Source: Cherax quadricarinatus
Taxonomy: Eukaryota > Arthropoda > Malacostraca > Decapoda > Parastacidae
Reading direction: 5' to 3'
DNA length: 64,000 nt
Assembly (NCBI RefSeq): GCF_038502225.1
Contig: NC_091390.1
Coordinates: forward strand, 9,460,244-9,524,243
A model generated the notes under the pieces. The model did not search any database. It saw nothing but the letters and a program-made list of their open reading frames with translations, and had not been told where the DNA came from. Made by a program: the position numbers and the translations under genes. Shown here in pieces: positions 53,483-63,979 of this stretch. How positions within the stretch are numbered: the first letter of the stretch is position 1; every line of letters begins with the position of its first letter.

Positions 53483-53682
53483 GTCCTGAACTGTACATAA
53501 GTGTCTTTTTCCACATCTTGTCGGAATCAACATAACATTTCCTCTCTGATGATGTAGATTTGAGAGACTCAATCTGATGACACTAGAGGATAGGAAAAAT
53601 AGGGGGGACATTATAACGACGTATAAAATACTGAGAGAAATTGACAAGGTGGACAGGGCTCGAATGTTTCAGAGATGGGATA

Positions 53683-54362
53683 CATAAGAACACAAGAAAG
53701 AAGGAACACTGCAACAGGCCTACTGACCCATGCAGAGCAGGTCCATGTCCCCTCCTGATTAGTTCAATAACCCCCCGGATTAGCCAAAGGACCCACCCAG
53801 TCTGGTCACCTCCACTCAAGGATGGAGCATGGCACCAGACCCAGCAGCACAAGCTAATCAGGTCCAACTCACACCCACCCACACCCACTCATGTATTTAT
53901 CTAACCTATTTTTAAAACTACACAACGGGAGTTTGTTCCACTCATCCACAAATCTATTACCAAACCAGTGGTTTCCTATATCCTTCCTGAATCTGAATTT
54001 TTCCAACTTGAAACCATTGCTGCGAGTAATGTCTTGGCTAGAAATTTTCAGCATGCTATTTATATCCCCTTTGTTTATTCCTGTTTTCCATTTATACACC
54101 TCGATCATATCTTCCTTAATTCTGAGCCTTTCTAGGCCCTCAGTCTATTCTCATAAAGAAGATTTCTGATACATGGGATCAACTTTTTCATCCTCCACTG
54201 TACGTTTTCCAGAGCATTTATATCCATTCTGTAATACGGTGTCCAGAACTGTGCAGCATAATCTAAATGAGGCCTAACCAAGGATATATAGAGTTGAAGA
54301 ACAACCTGAGGACTTCTATGATTTATACTTCTAGACATGAAGCCAAGGATTTTGTTAGCTTT
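53683..54362 (-). mobile_element. LINE B 3' fragment (-)
   Basis: The tail (ATAAGAACACAAGAAAG on +) is at 53683, followed by the 3' UTR and two short frames: 54108-53869 (MIEVYKWKTGINKGDIN, WFGNRFVDEWNKLP) and 54380-54132 (ANKILGFMSRS, SLVRPHLDYAAQFW). It is frameshifted and 5'-truncated. Its 5' end abuts the tail of the next LINE B copy. Confidence 0.82.
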
Positions 54363-57027
54363 ATAAGAACATAAGAACATAAGAAAGGAGGAACACTGCA
54401 GGAGGTCTGTTGGCCCATACTAGGCAGGTCCTTTACAATTCATCCCACTAACAAAACATTTGCCCAACCCAATTTTCAATGCCACCCAAGAAATAAGCTC
54501 TGATGTGAAAGTCCCACTCAAATCCAACCCCTCGCACTCATGTACTTATCCAACCTAAATTTGAAACTACCCAAAGTCCCAGCCTCAATAACCCAACTAG
54601 GTAGACTGTTCCACTCATCTACTACCCTATTTCCAAACCAATACTTTCCTATGTCCTTTCTAAATCTAAACTTATCTAATTTAAATCCATTACTGCGGGT
54701 TCTCTCTTGGAGAGACATCCTCAAGACCTTATTAATATCCCCTTTATTAATACCTAACTTCCACTTATACACTTCGATCAGGTCTCCCCTCATTCTTCGT
54801 CTAACAAGTGAATGTAACTTAAGAGTCTTCAATCCTTCTTCATAAGGAAGATTTCTAATGCTATGTATTAATTTAGTCATCCTACGCTGAATGTTTTCTA
54901 ACGAATTTATGTCCATTCTGTAATATGGAGACCAGAACTGAGCTGCATAATCTAGGTGAGGCCTTACTAATGATGTATAAAGCTGCAGTATGACCTCTGG
55001 ACTTCTGTTGCTTACACTTCTTGATATAAATCCCAGTAATCTATTTGCCTTATTACGTACGCTTAGGCATTGCTGTCTTGGTTTAAAGGTTGCTGCTCAC
55101 CATAATCCCCAAGTCCTTTTCGCAATCTGTATGGCTAAGTTCTACATCATTTAACTTATAAGTACTAGGGTTATGGGCACTCCCAAGCTTCAGAACCTTG
55201 CATTTATCTACATTGAACTGCATCTGCCACTTTTCTGACCAAGAATAGAGTTTGTTTAAATCCTCCTGAAGTTCCATAACATCTACGTTTGAATCAATTA
55301 TCCTACCTATCTTTGTGTCATCGGCGAATTTGCTCATATCACTAGTAATTCCCTCATCAAGATCATTGATATATATTATAAACAACAACGGGCCCAAGAC
55401 TGATCCCTGTGGAACGCCACTTGTTACAGATCCCCACTCGGATTTAACCCCATTTATGGACACTCTGCTTCCTGTCAGTGAGCCATGACTCGATCCACGA
55501 GAGCACTTTTCCCCCAATGCCATGAGCTGCCACTTTCTTTAACAGTCTATGGTGCGGAACTCTATCAAAAGCCTTATTAAAATCTAAGTAAATAATATCA
55601 AAATCTTTATCGTGGTCAACAGCCTCAAAAGCTTTACTGAAGAAAGTTAATAAATTAGTTAGACAAGACCGCCCTCTTGTGAATCCATGCTGAGTATCAT
55701 TAATCAAGCTATGCTTATCGAGATGGCTTCTTATAATCTCAGCTATAATTGACTCTAGTAATTTGCCTACAATTGAGGTCAATCTTATTGGGCCGTAATT
55801 TGACGGTAACGACTTGTCCCCTGTTTTAAAAATAGGAATTACATTAGCCATCTTCCACATATCAGACACTACACCTGTTTGAAGAGATAAATTAAAAATA
55901 TTAGTTAATGGTTCACAGAGTTCCATTTTGCATTCCTTAAGAACCCTTGAAAAAACCTCATCAGGACCCGGTGACTTATTTTGCTTCAGTCTGTCTATCT
56001 GCTTCACAACCATTTCACTAGTGACTGTGATGTTACATAATTTATCTTCTTCTAGCCCACTATAAAAATTAATTACTGGAATATTGTTAGTGTCTTCTTG
56101 TGTAAAAACCGAGAGAAAATAATTATTTAAAATCGAGCACATTTCATTCTCTTTGTCAGTAAGATGCCCATAGTTATTTTTAAGGGGACCTATCTTATCT
56201 CTAACTTTTGTTCTATAGACCTGGAAAAAACTTTTTGGGTTAGTTTTAGAATCCCTAGCAACTTTAATTTCATAGTCTCTTTTAGCTTTTCTTATCCCCT
56301 TTTTAATGTCCCTCTTAATGTCAATATACTGATTCATAAGATGACCCTCACCTCTTTTGATACGCCTATAAATTCCTTTCTTATGCCCTAGTAGATATTT
56401 GAGCCTATTATTTATCCATTTTGGGTAATTTCTATTTGATCTAATTTCTTTATATGGGATAAACGTTCTTTGAGCAGCATGTATAGTGTTCAGAAAACTG
56501 TCATATTGATAGTTCACTTCTTTACCCCAGTCAACAGATGATAAGTGTTCTCTAAGCCCATCGTAATCTGCTAAGCAAAAATCTGGGACTGTTACTGAGT
56601 TATCGCTACTATCGTACTTCCATTCAATGCTAAATGTAATTGATTTGTGGTCGCTAGTACCCAGTTCCTCTGAAATTTCTAAATTATTAACAAGGGATTC
56701 ATTGTTTGCCACAACTAAGTCATGTAGGTTATTTCCCCTTGTAGGTTCTGTCACAAACTGCTTCAAAAAACAATCCTGAACTACGTCTAAGAAGTCGTAT
56801 GATTCTAAATTCCCAGTCAAGAAATTCCAATCAATATGACTAAAGTTAAAGTCTCCTAGAATTACTACATTATCGTGCCTTGTGGCCCTAACAATTTCCT
56901 CCCATAATAGTCTCCCTTGGTCCCTATCTAAGTTTGGGGGACGGTATATCACTCCTAAAATCAGTTTTTCATGCCCCTCTGAAAATTCTATCCAAACAGA
57001 CTCTGTATGTGCTACTTCAGATTTAAT
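54363..57027 (-). mobile_element. LINE B copy (-), 3' part; interrupted by the Tx1-like element
   Basis: The tail is at 54363-54385, and the element extends on the minus strand through RT and endonuclease to 57027. There AGATTTAAT (57019-57027) marks the insertion of the Tx1-like LINE; LINE B continues at 62898-64000. Coding across the junction is collinear with copy 1 (5848-5920). Confidence 0.88.
54518..57027 (-). pseudogene. LINE B ORF2 (-), endonuclease and RT, two frameshifts
   Basis: Open pieces in order are 57027-55444 (endonuclease from TESVWIEF, GDFNFSHIDW, TSDHKS, basic linker, RT to DFNKAFDRVPH and LTDRKQ), 55523-55083 (SGVPQGSVLGP, catalytic FADD near 55325, to MVSSNL) and 54916-54518 (LENIQRRMTKLI to the end). 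Frameshifts lie near 55465 and near 55087, where an additional T occurs in AACCTTTAAACC compared with copy 1. The N-terminal part is at 62898-63365. Confidence 0.85.
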
Positions 57028-57173
57028 TTTTTTTTTTTTTTTTATATTTTATTTAAAACAGTGCGATACAAATGACAGAAATATATTAAAAAGATACACG
57101 ACAAAAGATTACTGCACTAGAATCTCACTTAACCCGAGACCTAATAACGACACCATACAGTACAGTGGTAATA

Positions 57174-57401
57174 CACACTCACACACAACACACCGTATGT
57201 TACATTGGTATTATTACACTCACACACAACACACCGTATATTACAGTGATAATACACTCACACACAACACACCGTATGTTACATTGGTATTACACTCACA
57301 CACAACACACCGTATGTTACATTGGTATTACACTCACACACAACACACCGTATATTACAGTGATAATACACTCACACAACACTATACATTACAGTGGTAT
57401 T
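57174..57401. repeat. 38-bp minisatellite in the Tx1-like 3' UTR
   Basis: Six units of 35-41 bp start at 57174, 57215, 57253, 57291, 57329 and 57367. Each contains ACACTCACACACAACACACC. Two variants are present, one with GTATGTTACATTGGTATT and one with GTATATTACAGTGATAAT, in the order A-B-A-A-B-B'. The open frames across it are an artefact of the repeats. Confidence 0.85.
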
Positions 57402-58189
57402 GCTTTATTTGTTAAAGAACATCTCTAACAAGGTTACATATTACCAAACATCAAACACTGGAAATTATGAAGATTGTACAATAAAACAGAGATAAAAACA
57501 AACAAACACGCACAATGACACACACAAGCACACACATTACACTACATGAGACTACATCAGGCACATACTAGGTGAGGTTTCTGCCTGTCAACACACGTAT
57601 GCAAGACTAATTCTAAGATCTTAGGTGCTTAACAGAGCACCACGATACTCAAAACATTAATATTGGCGATTATCACGAGATCTTAACATACATAGGTATT
57701 TACTATTCAAAGAAGGAAACGGGATAATACTAAAAGTCACAATAAAAACATCCAATATAACAAAACAAAACTACGATATGATATTTTACATCTCAGCAAA
57801 ACAAAGAAAAATAATGCAAACTAGTTACATGTAATATAATATTACTGAAAAGCACACTGTAACACAGCATAAAATATAACAAAATAAAAACCAATTGCTA
57901 TACGCTAGGAAACACTTTTTACCACTTACAATTGAATCAAAAACAGTAAAGACTCCTATGCACATATTTGAGTCTCATAGAAAATTTTCATCATAAAGTC
58001 CTTGAAATGATTTATACATAAAAATATGCAATCGTAGTGCTACACCTTCCTCAATGATAATTGTGTAGTTCTTGAAAACCTCGGGGTAATAACCCTACTG
58101 CCTCTAGATATCAAAACTCATTTATACATCCATATAAACAGCTCTCCATGCTCACACCCAAGTCTAGGAAAATAGCCCGTCGTATCCCT
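57402..58189 (-). other. 3' UTR of the Tx1-like LINE, no gene
   Basis: AT-rich sequence between the ORF2 stop and the minisatellite. I see no frame of interest and no second element. Confidence 0.65.
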
Positions 58190-61100
58190 TTACCCATTTT
58201 GCAAATCCCATAAATCCCTTAATGTGAAATTTCGATAACCCTCACTAAAATCTCTCTCCCATCTCCCTCCATACACCCCTTTATTTCTACACTGTGTCCT
58301 ATAAAAAGTTGCTGCCAATGCATTAATTCTTGCACGCACGTCCGCCTCCCTCATAGCCCACATCATGTATATATAATCCGTAATCATATACCCAATCGCA
58401 TTCTCAACCCTTTTATTCACCCCAGTTATATCTAAACTTAAGACCCTCAAAACCTGCAAACCCCCTCCCCCCACTAACCTTAAAACCTTACCCATCCAAA
58501 CCCTTATAAGTTCAATACAATCGCAAAAATACACCGTATGATAAATAGTCGCCAATCCTCCACAATCCCTGCATTCCCCATCCTCTCGTATTCTCTTATA
58601 GAATAAAACCATTCCTGACGGCAAGATTCCATGTAAAAATCTATACATAACTTCTCTGACTTTAGGTTTTAAACGCAATTTATTTAAACGCCCCCAAATA
58701 TTATGCCAATCATACATCGGATAAACTCCTTCTACCGCCGCTACCAGAGCCTTACCATCTGCCCTATCAAGATTTCTCAATTTAATTTGTGAGTGATCCC
58801 TCACGTTTATGAAGACCCGTAACATTGCCTCACCTATCATGAACTCCCGACCCCCCCACCACCGTCGCATATCCTGATGTATCCTATGAAGACCGTCTTC
58901 TTTCGCCCCTCCCTCCCGCTTATAACTATGTTTTAAATACATACTTATTATCCTCTTTTCGACATCTATAAGACCCAGCCCTCCACGGCCAACCGGGAGT
59001 GTGACGACCGCTCTACTTAACCATTCGCTCCCTGTTCCCCAAATGAATCTAAAAACACTTTTTTGTAACCTTTTTAATTCACAACGAAGTATCGGAAATA
59101 TTACCGTAACATGCCATAGTTTACTATATAATAGCACATTCGTTGTTATCACCCTTTGTTGCAAACTTAAATTAGCAGCTCTCAACCCACTAAGACGCTT
59201 CAGAACACTATCAACGATACGCACGGAGTTTATTTGTTGTGCTGACTTGATATCCTTTACATAAACGATCCCACATATCTTTATTTGGTCCACCCTTTCC
59301 CACCTTTCAGCTCCCATTCCTTCCTCACGCGACCCTTTTCCAAGATTCATATACTTTGTTTTCCTCATGTTGATCGTCATGCCAGTAGCCTTTTCAAAAA
59401 CTTTCACTAACTTTTCTACCCGAATCAAATCCATGTTTTCTCTCACCAAAATCGTCGTGTCGTCGACATATCCAACAATGCCCGCTCCCCCACCCCTTAC
59501 ATTACTCATCCCATTTGCTTCCAATAAAACCCTTATCCCTCTATAAAAGGGATCTTGAAAACAAGCAAAAAAAATTTGTGAAAGGGGACAACCTTGACGC
59601 AAACCCTTTCCCATCTGAATCCGATCTCCCAACCTCCCATTCACCTGCACACGCAAAGATGCCTCTTGATACATTAATTTGGCCCATGATATAATTTCCG
59701 CCCCAAACCCCTGCCATCTCATTATCTTCCATAACGTCTCCCGTTCCACACTATCATATGCCGCCTCCCAATCTATAGCCAATACCCCCCCATCTCCCAA
59801 TCTTACTCTTTCTTCAATAAAACTTCTAATCATACCGTGACCTTCATACATAGACCTGCCCGGCACCCCATATTGTCCCTTGTCAATCACTTTGCCCAGG
59901 ACTTTTTTTATTCTGTTGGCCAAGATCCTTCCAAAAATTTTATAGTCCCCACATAATAACGAGATTGCACGATAATCTTTAACCGTTAATGGCTCGCCTT
60001 TAGGAACTAGGACGACCACAGCCAACCTTTGTTGTTCCCCTAAAACCCCATCCCGCTTCATGATATTGAATAAACGTACCAAAAACCCCTTTAAAACGTT
60101 CCAATTTTGAATATAAAAGTCGCTGGGCAACCCATCTATTCCTGGCGCCTTACCCAATTGCGCCCCAGATAAAGCCTCCCAAGTCTCACACTCCGTTATC
60201 GGCCCTCCCAACATCAAACGATCATGCTCCTCCAGCTCACAACGCACAAACCTACCGATTGACTGCAATGCAATTTCACTTATTCCAACACTTTGCGTTT
60301 TCAATTTAACCCAAGCATCAATATACCCACTCATACCCTCCGTCGTCGTCAACACCTGATTCACTCTATACCCCTGCATACCTACCTGGACATTCAACCC
60401 CATTAACTCCATTGCTTTGCGACGTCTGTGTTGATTCCTCAACACACACGCCGACGGCCGATCTCCCCACAAAACCTCTTCGATTCCACCCTTAAGCCTT
60501 TCCCCATCAAACCTTTCGTTTTGTAAATTACGTAATTGCTCCTTAATTCGGTCAATTTCTGTAACAGGATAATTAGCATTCGCTTGTACATAGCAGTCGC
60601 GCAACTGCCCCTCTAAATATCGTTGGAAACCATACTGTAACTGATTATATCTCACTCCCTGACTAATATAAAATTCCTTAATTCGCTTTTTGGCTATCAT
60701 TTCCCACCAATTAACCAAAGCCACATCTCCAGGTGCTTCAACCACAAGGCGTTCCCACATATGCCCAAAAGACAAACGACTTTCCTCTCTCTTCAATAAC
60801 TTTACATTTAATTTCCAAAATGACGGACCCCTTCTAGGCACACCCTCAATATCTACATCCATTACAACTCCTCTATGATCCGAAAAAACCACATTTATCA
60901 CACTCACTCTCCGCACTGTAACCGCACTAGACACGTACATTCTATCTAATCTCGCCGCATAATCTCTTCTAATGAAAGTATGCTCCACATTGCCACCCCC
61001 CCCACACACATCCATTAAACCCACACTCGTCAATAAATCTCCCAGGAACCCCAAGCAACAACCCGCTCCTCGAGGCTCCACATCTTTTCGTCGTATTACA

Positions 61101-61513
61101 CAATTCCAGTCTCCCCCTATTATCGCTACATTTGGTAAACTACGTAGATGATATACTAATACATCTTGTACAAAATGAGTTTTAAGTCGTGCATCTCCCT
61201 CGGCCGGCCCATATACACCTACAAAACTTATATGTACTCTACCCCATAAACCATCCACCCTAATCACTCTCCCCTCCCCCCTTTCACTATGGCGTACTAC
61301 AAACGGGCTATTTTCCTTTACCAGAATGGCGACGCCTCCTTTTAACCTCGTCGCATATTCCATATACACATCGTAACCATCTAATTCCAACTCATATCCA
61401 ATTCTGTAATTGTGTTCTTGGATAAATACCACATCCACATCTAGACGCACCAAAAATTCATTAAACCACTTTCGCTTCCGCTCAGATCTCAAACCGTTAA
61501 TATTTATTGTCAA
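58190..61513 (-). CDS. Tx1-like LINE ORF2: endonuclease-reverse transcriptase, 1107 aa, intact
   Basis: The EEP endonuclease starts at the N-terminus (N6 in ININGLRS, E33 in FIQEHN, a GGDWNCVI block and FSDHRG). RT motifs follow: GKAPGIDGLPSDFY, YRAISLL, NRIKKVLGKVI, QYGVPGRSM, AIDWEAAYDSV, GKGLRQGCPLS and YVDD with catalytic D684/D685 (59464-59459). A C-terminal Cys/His motif (CRDC, H, C near residues 980-1000) is like those of L1/Tx1-type ORF2s. The F-I-Q-E-H endonuclease motif and the DWxxAYDSV motif point to the Tx1 branch. The ATG lies 14 bases after the ORF1 stop. Confidence 0.9.
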   Translation of the reverse strand: MTININGLRSERKRKWFNEFLVRLDVDVVFIQEHNYRIGYELELDGYDVYMEYATRLKGGVAILVKENSPFVVRHSERGEGRVIRVDGLWGRVHISFVGVYGPAEGDARLKTHFVQDVLVYHLRSLPNVAIIGGDWNCVIRRKDVEPRGAGCCLGFLGDLLTSVGLMDVCGGGGNVEHTFIRRDYAARLDRMYVSSAVTVRRVSVINVVFSDHRGVVMDVDIEGVPRRGPSFWKLNVKLLKREESRLSFGHMWERLVVEAPGDVALVNWWEMIAKKRIKEFYISQGVRYNQLQYGFQRYLEGQLRDCYVQANANYPVTEIDRIKEQLRNLQNERFDGERLKGGIEEVLWGDRPSACVLRNQHRRRKAMELMGLNVQVGMQGYRVNQVLTTTEGMSGYIDAWVKLKTQSVGISEIALQSIGRFVRCELEEHDRLMLGGPITECETWEALSGAQLGKAPGIDGLPSDFYIQNWNVLKGFLVRLFNIMKRDGVLGEQQRLAVVVLVPKGEPLTVKDYRAISLLCGDYKIFGRILANRIKKVLGKVIDKGQYGVPGRSMYEGHGMIRSFIEERVRLGDGGVLAIDWEAAYDSVERETLWKIMRWQGFGAEIISWAKLMYQEASLRVQVNGRLGDRIQMGKGLRQGCPLSQIFFACFQDPFYRGIRVLLEANGMSNVRGGGAGIVGYVDDTTILVRENMDLIRVEKLVKVFEKATGMTINMRKTKYMNLGKGSREEGMGAERWERVDQIKICGIVYVKDIKSAQQINSVRIVDSVLKRLSGLRAANLSLQQRVITTNVLLYSKLWHVTVIFPILRCELKRLQKSVFRFIWGTGSEWLSRAVVTLPVGRGGLGLIDVEKRIISMYLKHSYKREGGAKEDGLHRIHQDMRRWWGGREFMIGEAMLRVFINVRDHSQIKLRNLDRADGKALVAAVEGVYPMYDWHNIWGRLNKLRLKPKVREVMYRFLHGILPSGMVLFYKRIREDGECRDCGGLATIYHTVYFCDCIELIRVWMGKVLRLVGGGGLQVLRVLSLDITGVNKRVENAIGYMITDYIYMMWAMREADVRARINALAATFYRTQCRNKGVYGGRWERDFSEGYRNFTLRDLWDLQNG

Positions 61514-61527
61514 AACCTTAAAGTCAA

Positions 61528-62811
61528 TTAATGGGATTTTCCTTTGGTTCTAGGTATAGACTTTTCACTTATACATTTTACACCTCTATCCCTCTCCCCT
61601 TTTTTGGGAATCACCTTGATAAACTCTTGTTTCGTGGATTCACTGTTCCCTTTCCTCTGTACATCCGCCCAAGACTTTTTCCCTGGCCTTTGGGCAGGAG
61701 TAAGCACGTCGTCTGAGTCTGGTGGGGTCGCAGTTCGCTTTCGCGTCCTACCCTCCACCTGCATTGGGATTTCTTTAGTACTATCATGATGCACCTCCAC
61801 TTCTGCTATATTTACCATCATGCCATGCGACACCCCAGACTCAATGCTTTCATCCGTCGCCTCACCATGATGCTCAACCGATCCCAAATTTGCACCTGGT
61901 TCCTCCACACGGTTGACGATCGACTCGTCTAACAATACATCCAGTGCCTTCACTAAAGACGCCGCTACATCCTCGTCCCCCATAGTGGGCAGAGTCTCTT
62001 CAAATACTTTATTTATATCCAGTGATGGTGATTCTTCTCGCTGTTTTGCATCCTCCAAAGCCTTCTCCTGCGCTTTTTCTACCTCTTCACTCCAAGATGT
62101 CCGTTGTCGAGACGGGTGAGCATAAGACTGTTCTCGTCCCTCCACTTCCTCGACTTCTTCCGGTTGTTGCTGTTGCGATATTTGGAGATTCCTACGACGC
62201 TTATCACACTGTGCCGCTATGTGGTCATACGATCCACACAGCCGACACGTACGACGTTGCCCCGCATATGTTACATATACTTGAGTTCGAAATGCTTGCA
62301 ACATAATATAGGACGGTATGGGATGGCGTAAGGTCATTTTGACTGAATATGTTCCCTCCAAACTTCCAGCATAAGGTCCAGCGGCCCACCGACCTGCAGA
62401 GGCCATATGAACCGTACCATAATTACGTAGTTCATCTTTTATAACAAATTCATTCGCCTCAAAAGGCACATTCCTTATTTTAACCCATGTGTAGTGTCGT
62501 GATACATCATGTAGACGTACTGATACAGCTGAATTGACGGCTATAATGGTCTCTTGATACTTATCCACCACCGCTTCATAAACATTTGCTGACGTCATTT
62601 TAACGAAGATCCGTGTCGTCCCATTAAGTGCTACACCACATATCTCTTCATTTGCGATACCGTAGGTATCACGGATAATCGCCGGTAGTAACAAGTCCAT
62701 CGTGGCTCCAGTGACAGCCCCACGGGTCAACTCAACGCAAACAGTGTTGATGCGTCTGTAGCTCTGCAGCGCCATGTTGGTAAATGAGCAGCGCACGTCC
62801 TCACTTCTCAA
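61528..62811 (-). CDS. Tx1-like LINE ORF1: RRM-like and CCHC protein, 427 aa
   Basis: Residues ~105-185 (TWVKIRNVPFEANEFVIKDE...) resemble the RNA-binding fold of LINE ORF1 proteins. One CCHC knuckle lies at C189-C192-H197-C202 (CRLCGSYDHIAAQC). The C-terminal half is acidic, with Glu/Gln-rich and Lys-rich stretches. Two starts are possible: Met1 at 62811, or Met13 at 62775 (MALQSYRRINTV), which I think more likely because homology-like order begins there. It would package element RNA. The frame is intact. Confidence 0.82.
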   Translation of the reverse strand: MRSEDVRCSFTNMALQSYRRINTVCVELTRGAVTGATMDLLLPAIIRDTYGIANEEICGVALNGTTRIFVKMTSANVYEAVVDKYQETIIAVNSAVSVRLHDVSRHYTWVKIRNVPFEANEFVIKDELRNYGTVHMASAGRWAAGPYAGSLEGTYSVKMTLRHPIPSYIMLQAFRTQVYVTYAGQRRTCRLCGSYDHIAAQCDKRRRNLQISQQQQPEEVEEVEGREQSYAHPSRQRTSWSEEVEKAQEKALEDAKQREESPSLDINKVFEETLPTMGDEDVAASLVKALDVLLDESIVNRVEEPGANLGSVEHHGEATDESIESGVSHGMMVNIAEVEVHHDSTKEIPMQVEGRTRKRTATPPDSDDVLTPAQRPGKKSWADVQRKGNSESTKQEFIKVIPKKGERDRGVKCISEKSIPRTKGKSH

Positions 62812-62897
62812 TGGTTGTGACGAACTGAGGTAGCTCGCCTGAACAGCAGAGGGGTGCAGCGCACAACCTCACTCGACCGTTGTCAGGCAGCGAATGA

Positions 62898-63365
62898 AGA
62901 TTTAATACCCGTTTTTATGCAACAGTTCAAGCGATCTCGGACATACAATGCCACCCCACCCCCCTTCCTTATACTTCTATCTACATGGAACAATTTAAAA
63001 CCCTGAATATGACATTCCGCAGGCATGTCCCGACTTTTTGAATTAAACCACGTCTCAGTTAAAGCAAATACATCAATGTTACCTGCACTAGCAATTAATC
63101 TCAACTCGTCCATCTTATTCCTAGCACTACGGCAATTAGCATAATAAACATTGAAAGACTCTCCTTTCTCTTTACCCTTCCTGCTCATTTCTGTTTTTCT
63201 ACTAAACCTATTACTGTCATTATCACCCAAAGTCCCTGGCTTTTCAATATCTACCTCGTTCTGCTTATTACTAGTTCCCCTAGAACTCGTAATATTACTA
63301 CACTGGGACTTCACTGTTTTCCTGCCAAAACCTATACCACTAACTATTCCTAGTTTAAAGTCCAA
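62898..63365 (-). pseudogene. LINE B ORF2 N-terminus (-), cut by the Tx1-like insertion
   Basis: The frame starts at 63365 and contains YYANCRSARNKMDELRL, TETWFNSKSRD, GGGVALYVRD and CCIKTGIK before running into the inserted element; the last few codons and the stop at 62883 are foreign. Overlap with the ORF1 end (63350) is small; in copy 1 the two ORFs are 14 bases apart. Confidence 0.85.
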
Positions 63366-63979
63366 ACTACTCCCCCCACTGCAGTTGCCAGTGCTACCAC
63401 CCCAGACCTAGATAAGTGAACCCCATCCCTGGCATACATGTCATTTCTGCCATAGAAGAGGTCCCAGTTGTCAATGAATGTTACCGCATTTTCCTTACAG
63501 TATTTGTCCAGCCAGCAATTGACACCAATTGCCCTGGACAACCATTCATTTCCAACTCCTCTCCTTGGCAAAATACCACATATGACAGGGTTCCCACCCT
63601 TACTCCTAATTATTTATATTGCTGACGTATACCTGCTAATCAGGTCTTCACTCCTACGTCTGCCAACATCGTTGCCTCCAGCACTGAGAAAGATAATAGG
63701 ATTGCTCCCATTACCTCTCATGATGTCATCCATATGGCTAACAATATCCTCCATCCTAGCCCCAGGAAAGCAAACTCTCTGTCTCCTACTCCTGTCCTTC
63801 AAGCAGAACGCCCTATCCATATACCTAACTTGGCTATCCCCAACAACAACAATATTCTTACCTTCCTTTGTGTCGTTCGTAGTGATGTTCCCAGTAGTCG
63901 ACTCACATTCGTCGGGTAGCACTGAGAATGTATTAGATGTTTCCACAACAGTTTCCACAGCAGTCTCTTTCTTCTTCAT
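63350..63979 (-). pseudogene. LINE B ORF1 (-): SGNH hydrolase-like, frameshifted
   Basis: The first part (63979-63614) has the KKKETAVET segment, VVVGDSQVRYMDRAF and GGNDVGRRR. After an indel near 63610 the second part (63571-63350) has PRRGVGNEW, the catalytic DGVHLS block and the C-terminus. All three SGNH blocks are present, as in 4713-5405. Confidence 0.82.

Larger units (their letters stand above)
53305..53544. mobile_element. 240-bp hairpin element with two opposed hammerhead motifs
   Basis: The element lies between two copies of TCTGATGATGTA (53293-53304 and 53545-53556), a 12-bp target duplication in LINE D. Arms ~53316-53404 and ~53424-53516 are inverted, and a TATATATA-containing spacer separates them. 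Both arms carry a hammerhead motif. Apart from the motif the sequence has little in common with the 371/378-bp monomers, so it is a distinct family. Confidence 0.78.
53242..53681 (+). mobile_element. LINE family D fragment (+), downstream part
   Basis: It resumes with the second copy of AGCCCAGGAACC and, after the hairpin element (53305-53544), encodes LEDRKNRGDIITTYKILRE and a DRARMFQRWD segment, the usual C-terminal end of CR1/Jockey-type RTs. LINE B (-) begins at 53683. Confidence 0.75.
57028..62897 (-). mobile_element. Tx1-like LINE, apparently full length, ORF1 and ORF2 open
   Basis: On the minus strand the element begins at 62897 with a ~85-120-bp 5' UTR. It carries ORF1 (62811-61528) and ORF2 (61513-58190), then a 1.16-kb 3' UTR with a minisatellite (57174-57401), and ends with AATAAA followed by ~19 A at 57027-57045. 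A 9-bp target duplication, AGATTTAAT on the plus strand, lies at 57019-57027 and 62898-62906. It splits LINE B exactly. Open ORFs, a clean poly(A) end and an exact duplication suggest recent insertion. Confidence 0.9.

Noticed and set aside
48585..53544. Autonomous Penelope-like element
   Set aside because: No Penelope RT or GIY-YIG endonuclease is encoded here; only the non-coding hammerhead repeats are present.
56882..57428. Plus-strand His/Thr-rich proteins
   Set aside because: They are translations of the minisatellite and poly(A) end of the Tx1-like LINE on the wrong strand.
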